DNA of 64,000 bases from contig OX104120.1 of NCBI GenBank assembly GCA_944474755.1, forward strand, positions 24,706,242 through 24,770,241, written 5' to 3'. This document shows, in pieces, positions 56,292 through 64,000 of the stretch; position 1 is the stretch's first letter; the number at the start of each line of letters is the position of its first letter. A program made the translations under genes and the position numbers. This DNA comes from Limnoperna fortunei. Its lineage: Eukaryota; Mollusca; Bivalvia; Mytilida; Modiolidae. The notes under the pieces were generated by a model. The model had not been told where the DNA came from, made no database searches, and saw only the letters and a program-made list of their open reading frames with translations.

Positions 56292-58977
56292 CTGCATAAA
56301 AAATAAAGGTAAACTTTTTACTAACTTTGTAAGAACTAAAGATATGTTTATTTTGTACTTTTAGTCATGTTTAAAAATATGTATATGTAAATAACCTTAA
56401 GCATACCTGCGTGCCTGTATTGTTAATAGATTCTACAGACCAATTAGTATCAAATTATCCTTTTTCTTGTGGCCTGAATTAATCTGAACAAGGTTTTGTT
56501 TGCTATTTCACCAAAGAAAAGATCTTAATTGATTTACGGCTTGTTTTACCTCCTAAGTTTAAAGTTATAATGCAACCACAATGTCAACTGCATAATATCT
56601 ACATTTTTCTGTCTAAACGTTATAACCCAAGAACAAATGTCTTACTTTAAAAAAAAATTATAACCTCTAAGACATGTAAAGTTGTTACATTATCGAGATG
56701 TATCTGTATTCGATTTGAAACGTTGCTGTTTTAGTCCAATATTTTGCTATCGCCTGTTGGCAAATTAATTTACAATAAAGTCTGCAACTTGAAAATCATT
56801 GATTCTAACAGTGATAAAGTCATTGTCTAAATTTACTGACTAGAAATTTCACAACATATTTTAATTCTAAGTTTTTTCTATTTCAAGGTGTATTAAGCAT
56901 TAGCCGGATATGATATAACGTATTGGAACTTTTGTGATTAAAGCTCTACAACATCTTAATCATTTGGATTTTTACATATTGTTTGGGTTTGAGCGCCACT
57001 GATGAGTCTTGATTAGACTAAAAGCGTGTCTGGCCAAGAAAATTTGTTTGTTAACCTTGGTATCTTTGACGACATTTTATTTGTAAAATAAAAAATAACT
57101 ACTAATTGTCTGCATTTTGTGTTTGTTTCACATAACTAGATGGATACTCTGGATTTAAGTTTCTAGTTAATAACGTAAAACAGAGGTATAAATTAAAAAA
57201 ACTGCTTATCTGCTGACATAAGTAAAAGAAACCACAGATATTTTGAACTAATTTTCAGGTTAGTGAACTAAATATGACTAAAATTTGAACTTTCTATTTT
57301 GGATAGATGTACAGCAGACGGTAAAATATCAACTCTATAAACAAAAAACAAACCTGTTGCTCCTAATGGAATATCAACACCTCCGTCTGGAATGCAAGTA
57401 TAGCCTTTCTTACAAGGACAACTTTGAGAGAAAGAACCTTCGATGTCTTTCCCTTCGTTGTTTACCAAACAACCTTAAAATTAGTTAAATGAAATTAAAA
57501 AATAATTCCGCTGCCGGTGCACTTTATGTCTCGCATCTTAGTTCGATTTCCTGCTTTTCAACAGCCCTCCTTGATATTGTTTCTAATATATATTTCTTAA
57601 TACAAACATTAATAAAACCAATTTCCAAGTTTTTTGTTTAAGTAGTTTTTTGCTAGTCATCACATAAATAAATTCGTTTAATCAATTGTCCCGTTTCATT
57701 TCAATTCTTTATTTAAAAGAGTAAAGTTTAGTGCACAGAGCAGCTAATACTATGTATGCAGTCTATATCTTTTCTGAAAAAGATACAAGTAGCTAAATTA
57801 AATGTAACGATTACCATTTCCCTTTTTTCCTTGATTCTGACATGTTCCAGTGGATGATCTTCTTTTACGTCCAATGGGTCTTGTGTTGCTGACACAGCAC
57901 TGTCCTGGGTTGCAATCAGATGACGTACTACATGGCTTCGGCTTCGCCTTCCAAACAATATAAGATGCGAGTAATTTCATATAATTGTCGCAGATTTATT
58001 CATACATAATGTGGTGTAAAACAAAATCAAGAGAAAGATTGAAATTGGCAGCAGTATTTGATCTGTACATTGACGCATCAGGTTGACAAAAGAAACAAAT
58101 AAAATTACTGTTGTTGGATGATTATATAAAGTTAGCAGATTTGCAGTTTGTATTGAAAAATGGTACCGACAGCTGTTCATCTCTCAATGTCTGATTTGAA
58201 GTAGTTACAGTTATACATCTAAATGCAGTTAGTCGCTCTTTTGTCTAATGTTAAAATATTACATCTGACAATGAACAAAAACATTTAGCGTCGTTGCTGT
58301 CAGAAGAACATATACCCCTCCAGGAGCACTTTATCTCTGATTTAAGTCGAAATTACCGTTTTAGCCTTCGGAGACGAGATACTTTAATTTAGAAGATAAC
58401 TTAAAATAGTGACGAAAGGCTGTTGCCTAATAACTGAAATAATTGTTAAATTTAATAATAAGACGAATACTGTGAAGAAATGAATATTTTGCACGAAACT
58501 CCACGACCCCTTATAAAATCAGTAGAATTTGGGATCACTATTTACCTCTTGAACTGTATCTGAATCAACTGTAAAGAAACGAAGGTAACAAGTGTGAAAT
58601 GATAAAAACGGTTTATTCAAAGATAGAATAATGTGTCTACGTATATGTATGAAAGTAATTACATTCAAACACTTTTATTCTAAATATGACAGTGGATTAT
58701 TTTATCTACATGTCCCCTCACTTAATTAAGGTGGAATATAACTTCATGGTTTACCGTAGAACGGTCACTTTCAGACTTAAAAATCTCATAAAAACGTTCA
58801 AGATCTACGTATATATTCCATGAAATGCATTATGGTTGACTTTTGTTCTATTACTATTAATTACAATCAGTATGAGATTTAATTATATATGTTCTTTCCA
58901 GAAGAACTCTTACCTTCATCTGAACTACTAGTACATAGAATTCCACCAAAAAGAATTAACAATACAAAGTTCTTCAT
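56254..58977 (-). CDS. gene C: secreted ten-cysteine prokineticin/astakine-like protein
   Basis: Five exons with consistent phases: 58977-58914 (64 nt), 58568-58546 (23), 57947-57815 (133), 57473-57354 (120) and 56291-56254 (38), 378 nt, 125 residues. The signal peptide is MKNFVLLILFGGILCTSSS. A short acidic linker follows, then ten cysteines in the order C-C-CC-C-C-C.C-C-C (PCSTSSDC, GQCCVSN, GTCQ, GCL, SCPCKKGYTC, GTCE). This spacing resembles the prokineticin/colipase-type fold, which in invertebrates includes astakines that act on blood cells. A basic run (GRKRRSS) in the middle might be cleaved. Function is inferred from the cysteine pattern only; it could be another small secreted disulfide-rich protein. 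It is a complete gene with ATG, stop and polyadenylation signals. Confidence 0.75.
56980..57085 (+). repeat. hammerhead-bearing repeat, GAAA mutated
   Basis: GCGCCACTGATGAGTC (CTGATGA at 56999-57005), stem II GTCT/AGAC, then TAAA in place of GAAA, and GTC (57028-57030) with TGGC closing stem I. It lies in intron 4 of gene C on the opposite strand. Confidence 0.65.
57354..57473 (-). CDS. gene C exon 4
   Basis: Acceptor tttaag, donor GTTTGT. Contains SCPCKKGYTC and ends in a proline- and glycine-rich stretch. Confidence 0.75.
57815..57947 (-). CDS. gene C exon 3
   Basis: Acceptor tttggaag, donor GTAATC. Contains PCSTSSDCNPGQCCVSN, GRKRRSS and GTCQNQGKKGN. Confidence 0.75.
58546..58568 (-). 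CDS. gene C exon 2, 23-nt microexon
   Basis: Acceptor tttctttacag, donor GTAAAT. Encodes VDSDTVQE. It joins exon 1 (phase 1) to exon 3 (phase 0) exactly, which supports it. Confidence 0.65.
58914..58977 (-). CDS. gene C exon 1, signal peptide
   Basis: ATG at 58977-58975, donor GTAAGA. Hydrophobic leader followed by an SSDE linker. Confidence 0.8.
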
Positions 58978-61096
58978 TATATTGTACTTGTATATGTTAT
59001 AAAAGTTGTTGATAGTAGTAATTACACTTCTTGACGAAGTGGTTGTTTCCAGCTTTATGCTTGTCCCATCTTAAGACTTAAATCTAATCATTGTTATTGG
59101 TCATTGTTACTCTGTAACAGGTGCATGTAAGGAAAAATGACACGTGTAATTCCGGAAAAATAGTTAGCTACAGGCCTAAATGTTTCGCTGCCTGTGATTC
59201 GTGGGCGATATTAATACGTTAAGAAAATTAAATTGTAGGTTAATTGTATTTCATATGTCAGCTCTTATTTTCTATAGCTAATGACACATTATAGGTTGTT
59301 TGACGGATTAAGCTATGTACAAGCTGTTGATACTCTAAGCTTACATTAGATTTATCACGCATTTACATTAAGTATAACGACTGGGCTATACAGTTTAATT
59401 CAGTTAAACTGATATTCACGTAAGAAGCTAAATTAAATATTGTTGTACATAAAAATTGTTAGCCCAAGATTGCATTTTCTGAGTATTATCAAATACTCAT
59501 AAATGTTACATTACTACAATTTACGACATAAAAAGGCTTGAATAATCTCAGATTTACTATCTGTAAGTAAAGTTAGTAGATTCCCTCTTTGAAATTTTCA
59601 AAAAAGAGACTGAGTTCTGACCTAATGGCATCATTACAATGCTGTAATGTAGGGTAATAACGAAGAAATATGTTATGTTAGTTGAGAAGTGATGCTAGTA
59701 ATTTAATCAAAAAATGTTTTAGAAGAAATGGTTCTAAAGACAATAAAATATGTCTATAACAAGCTTGTATAATGATATATGGAGAGCTAGGTAGATACCC
59801 ATTTCATATACAAGTTAAACTAAGCGTTATTTTCTATCTTGTGTAAACTTATCTGTGTGTAAAGAAACAAAATTGTCCAGTGTGGTATGTAAGCTTTTAC
59901 TATATAAATCCAATGAAGTATGGAACAGTTAGATCATGTGTACAAAGCACTGCATATGTAAACCAACAAGTTGATAAAGTAAAACAATTACGTGAATTTT
60001 ATGGTTAAATTAAAAGCAACGTGTAATATGAATTAACGTTTTGATAAGTAATATTTACATAAGAAATTAATGAATTTGGGGAGGAATGGCTGCAGCAAGT
60101 AACTGGATTGGACTCGAGAATTTTAAATATAAAGTGGCATTCCTGGGAAACCAATAGCAATGCCTTAACAAACGACACTCTTCAAGGGATAAAACCAAGA
60201 CAAAGTGTCTTAAGCTGACCTAACCTTAGAGGTACTTAGCCCAAATTATTTTTAGCAAAGCCTACAATAGAGGCTAAGACAAAGCATTATTGCAGGTCTA
60301 CCTGCAGGTCTTCCTTAGAGACGAAGATAAAGCATTTTGCAGGCCTACCCTAAACCAAATCTCCCACCCACCTTCCCTATAAAATTGTTTTAATGGCTTA
60401 GGAGTAGATGTGTATTATACAAAATAATGCAAATGTGTAAAGTTTGCTACCTCAACATTTTCTCACGTGCATGTTTCTTTTCTTGAACATAAATCATTTT
60501 AACATTGGGAACATCATTTCCGAAGGGAAATAAATGAAATTGTATAGGACTGTAAACCATATACATCTATGGTCTCCAAATATTCATGTGGAATTACGGG
60601 TCGTTTAATTTATTTTTAATTGCTTTTGTATGTATATATATATTGATTGTCACCTTATTGATAGTGCTACTTACCTATACACCAGTACATACGTGCAATA
60701 GACCTGACAAAACACTTTTTCGTTAATTATAAGAAATCGTATACATCATATACGCATAATGACAAATGCCTGACGTTATTGTCATTTGTTGTAAACGCAC
60801 TGATGAAGCCTGTTGTTCAGTCGAAATATCTGTGCAGGTTTTAAAGCGTAAAACTTTGTTTTTTGGTTTCATTATGTATCTAGATGTTGTTATACAACGT
60901 TTTAAACGAATATATTATTCTGTACAGTATTGTTATCTACCGTAACGATCCAACATTGACAATTATTGACCATTTCTGCAGACTAATTATATATATGCCA
61001 TGTGCTTTTTTCACTTCTAATTAAAACATATGTTTATATCGATATATTTACATATTACATGTATTAAATCGAAATCTTGAGTGCATTGATTCCAGA
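58978..61096. other. upstream flank of gene C, no further gene seen
   Basis: A TATA-like ttataacatata lies about 20-30 nt upstream of the gene C ATG. A weak direct repeat (gacaaagcattattgcaggt and gataaagcattttgcaggcc) is at about 60270-60350. The stretch at 60780-60835 looks hammerhead-like but lacks a stem III. Confidence 0.4.
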
Positions 61097-61310
61097 TTAT
61101 GTGTAATTGCGCACCTCAAACAAGAAATCCTTGGTCTGCCCTGAATCGTATGAATAAAAGGTACCTGGTTGGCACAAACCAGCAACGTATAGTGTTATAT
61201 TTGTTTTAGGTTGATTCATTGGACCAAATAATAATTCGATGGATGTATCCGTAGTGTGAACGACGACTGATCTGTTGACTTTATAATACGAAGGCATATG
61301 TGGAGGCTAT
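61097..61310 (-). CDS. possible exon of an unknown extracellular protein
   Basis: A minus-strand open frame with balanced, coding-like composition (YYKVNRSVVVHTTDTSIELL, MNQPKTNITLYVAGLCQPG) and candidate splice sites: cttgtcatag before CCTCCAC, and CAG|GTACC after QPG. The beta-strand-like alternation could be a fibronectin-type fold. No family is recognised and no partner exons were found. Confidence 0.25.
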
Positions 61311-62764
61311 GACAAGTTACATTCTGGTGTTAGAACTATGTGGGTATTCTAAGTGGTTGGATTAATAAGATACAGAATATATACGGCGTCTAGGTATTTT
61401 AGTATTCTGAATGCCCTGGTACTTTCCAAGTTGTAAATATTATAATGGTGCATCTTTCTGTCCTATGATCTTTGTTATTGGAGCTTCTCAAGTTCTCTGT
61501 GACTAAAATCATCAGCAGGATTGAATTCCTTATTTGACCACACAATTATCATGTTTGGTGGGCATGTTTTTCAACAGACCGTCGACATTCCAATGAGTAC
61601 CAACTGTGCTCCAAGTCATCACTCTGAACATTTTACAGTCGCATCATGAATCAGTTGACTGTTACGGAATATCAGTGTTAAAAATGACTACTGATCTGTT
61701 ACGTTTGTCTTCATCACTTTTCCTTCTTCTCGATGGATTATAACTTCCACCACCCCAGATACGACTAATTACCGGATTTGCTTACCCTTCAGAGAACCTG
61801 AACTCATCCCCGGTTCCCGGTTTTAGTGGGATTAGTGGCTCTCAGTTTTTTGTTTTTGTTTTATTGGGTAGGGTTGTTGTTTTCTGTTTGTTTTTGTGTT
61901 TTATTCTTTAATGAATACTCATCGGTTTCTCTAGGATGCAAAACACAATCGGTAGGTACTTTCTTGATCTAAACTCGTGAATTGAAATTTCATATATCGG
62001 GTTGTTTCAGGGACCAACAAACTTTATTGCAAACACAGGGGTATCGATTTGACATCGATTTCTAAAATATGATCATGTACGGACAAATTTGTCTAAAATT
62101 TACCTTGTACAATATTTCGTCAACGTTTTGCGTCACCCCTGGATCTGCCACTAGTACATATTAAATACATGTAATGGATATTTCATTATTAATCATTTAT
62201 ACAGATATCGATCTTTCTTTTAGTCTGGTATTGTACTGTTTGAAGTAGGGGTGCCAATCATACACGCAGTGACATAAATATCTATTACATAGTCCCCCAT
62301 TCATGGTGACTGTCTGAAAGTCATACTATAGATATCAATTTTTTTTAAATTGATACGGAAAAATTTAAAATGAACACTTGAAAATAAATTAAATTTAAGA
62401 CCATCGTTTACAAGTATATAAGAATTTACAAAGCAATTGCTGCTACACAACAAAGCAAGCAACAAACATCCAACACAAACCTATAAACCAAGGAATGATA
62501 CCAGTTGTTAAGGGAGGTAATATACTGCATCATTTGTGACACCTCTAGCTTTACTTATCGTCAAAATTTGTGCGTTTATCAAGAAAAAACTCTGAAATAT
62601 CGGCCTTCATTGTCCTTTTCGAAGAAACAATATCAATACCAAGAAAACTGAAAGTTATTGCTTCTTTAATATCAAACGCATTGGGGTTAAATTTGGTCCA
62701 AAGTAAATAGCTCACGTGATAGTACATCATCTGTATATCTAAAAAAGCTCAAAGTAAAACAGAG
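61311..62764. other. spacer, no gene seen
   Basis: No supported feature. Confidence 0.35.
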
Positions 62765-63045
62765 CCAGTTGAATTTGTCTGTTTTCTGTCAGTAAAACTA
62801 TGTCAGTTGTTTTTGTCCGTTTTTGTCAGTAAAACAGTGCCAGTTGTTTTGTCTGTTTTCTGTCAATAAAACAGTACCAGATGTTTTTGTCAGTAAAAAA
62901 GTGCCAGTTATTTTTGTCCGTTTTCGGTCAGTAAAAAAGTGCCAGTTATTTTGTCTGTTTTCTGTCAGTAAAACTATGCCAGTTGTTTCTGTCTGTTTTC
63001 TGTCAGTAAAACAGTGCCAGTTGTTTTGTCGGTTTTCTGTCAATT
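62765..63045. repeat. minisatellite, 36-40 bp units, about 7 copies
   Basis: gtcagtaaaacagtgccagt with ttgttttgtctgttttct recurs, for example at about 62826, 62888, 62928, 62966 and 63003, with small changes. Both strands are open by chance of the unit. Confidence 0.85.
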
Positions 63046-63564
63046 AAGTCCTTGAAAAAAAACTATGCCTCATATAAACAAAGAAACAAAGACAAATATA
63101 TGTATATATATTTATTGCACTTAATTTCGTATAAAACTGGTGATTCTTAATATTGTAACAATAAAGTAAATACTACAAAAAACATAATTCAATATAAAAT
63201 CTTGCTAAAATAATAAGAAATGGCATATGATTTGAAACAAATGGAGTTATTTATATATAAAAATAATAATAGTTATTTACTAGTAGCTCATTCTGATATA
63301 ATTTAAATTTCGAGATTGTATTCAATTTTCTGCTGTGCTAAATATTTAGTATCACTGTCATATCAAAAGCTCTAAAGGTACTATTCTACTAACAATGTAC
63401 TAAAAAAATGTGGATAAGGTGGGGTTTATTGGCACAGTCATTGACAAACTTAATCACAGTTTTATTTTTTATTTTTGTACAGTATCAGCCAACTAGATGC
63501 AAAACTGCATTGAGAATGAGTGCTTCACAATTGTTCCATTTACTATAAATGTTTTAATATTTAC

Positions 63565-63685
63565 CCAATCTAATAAAAATTAAATCTTTCACTTGTTCCC
63601 GTCTTTTTGCTATGAAGCAGCGACATAGCAAAAGGGGGGGGGGGGGGGAACAAGTATAAGATTTAATTTTAATTGGATTGATACT
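63565..63685. mobile_element. short palindromic MITE, copy 2, with a long G run
   Basis: The outer arms caatctaataaaaattaaat and atttaattttaattggattg pair, as do cacttgttcccgtctttttg and the right side. The right arm holds an uninterrupted run of about 17 G (around 63640-63657) facing a much shorter C tract. Related to 5125-5245. Confidence 0.7.
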
Positions 63686-64000
63686 TACAAAACAATGCTC
63701 TATTCTATCTTTTTTTCCTCAAAACAAACAGAACATGATTTAAGGATAATGACAAATGACAAGTTTGTTGATGGATATGGCACAAAAAAGAAGCATAACA
63801 TTTTGTTAACTCCCGTTCATCTCAGACTTGTACATGTCTTTGTCATGGTTATTGCATATGAGAAATTTAATGGTATTTTGTTCAATTATCCTTTGATCAT
63901 GCAATCTGAGAAAATCCCACTTTTCAAATCTTACTCTACTAGGACAATATGGATAACTATTATCTGTTTCTAAACTCTACCAGAGTGATATGGATAATGT
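63686..64000. other. right edge, no gene supported
   Basis: A 92-residue frame at 63695-63973 (plus strand) has no domain, signal peptide or splice support. Confidence 0.35.

Noticed and set aside
60778..60835. Second hammerhead-like motif (CTGATGAAG..CGAAATATC|TGTGC)
   Set aside because: Stem I could form, but there is one extra base after CTGATGA, stem II has a mismatch and no stem III is possible between GAAA and TATC.
62798..63047. Repeat protein on either strand
   Set aside because: Both frames are open only because of the minisatellite unit; no start context, signal peptide or splice sites.

Overview
The window is AT-rich animal DNA that looks like a marine bivalve, most likely a mussel (Mytilidae). 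The basis is intron-split small secreted and receptor genes, dense non-LTR, Ty3/gypsy, SINE and foldback elements, and several short dispersed repeats I recognise from mussel sequence (the motif at about 17113-17165, the block at 41995-42215, and the hammerhead-like gacgaaacgcgcgtc repeat). The species assignment is inference. No bacterial genes, rRNA or CRISPR arrays were seen.

Three intron-split host genes can be built from splice sites and phase, all on the minus strand. Gene A has its first exon at 30464-30534 and further exons at 9016, 6162, 5416, 2306 and 1404, and it runs off the left edge. It encodes a signal peptide, an EMI domain and cysteine-rich EGF-like modules. Gene B (47989-37897) is a tandem paralogue whose first three coding exons have exactly the same lengths (71, 90 and 62 nt). 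In B the EMI domain is followed in phase by a transmembrane exon, predicting a small membrane protein of about 150 residues. Gene C (58977-56254) is a complete five-exon gene for a 125-residue secreted ten-cysteine protein of prokineticin/astakine type; a decayed copy of its third exon lies at 49343-49469.

The 21.4 kb first intron of gene A is a nest of mobile elements. It holds a foldback element inside a 261-bp tandem duplication (9.4-10.5 kb) and a CR1/L2-like LINE (10.6-15.5 kb) carrying a perfect 249-bp in-frame duplication and a 1.1 kb insertion. A minus-strand reverse transcriptase fragment lies at 16.0-16.9 kb. A second LINE (17.6-28.9 kb) is split by a 10.2 kb foldback element, 18242-28440. 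That element has inverted termini made of a satellite with a 118-bp higher-order period, a perfect terminal CGTGAATC and a TAA target duplication. Inside it sit a decayed Ty3/gypsy element with one LTR and another LINE fragment.

The rest holds a third LINE interrupted by a full SINE (31-34 kb), further SINEs, tRNA-like duplicated blocks (36.2-36.9 kb), minisatellites (54.6-55.5 and 62.8-63.0 kb) and hammerhead ribozyme motifs at five places. One of these, on the minus strand near 34.93 kb, keeps the complete catalytic core.
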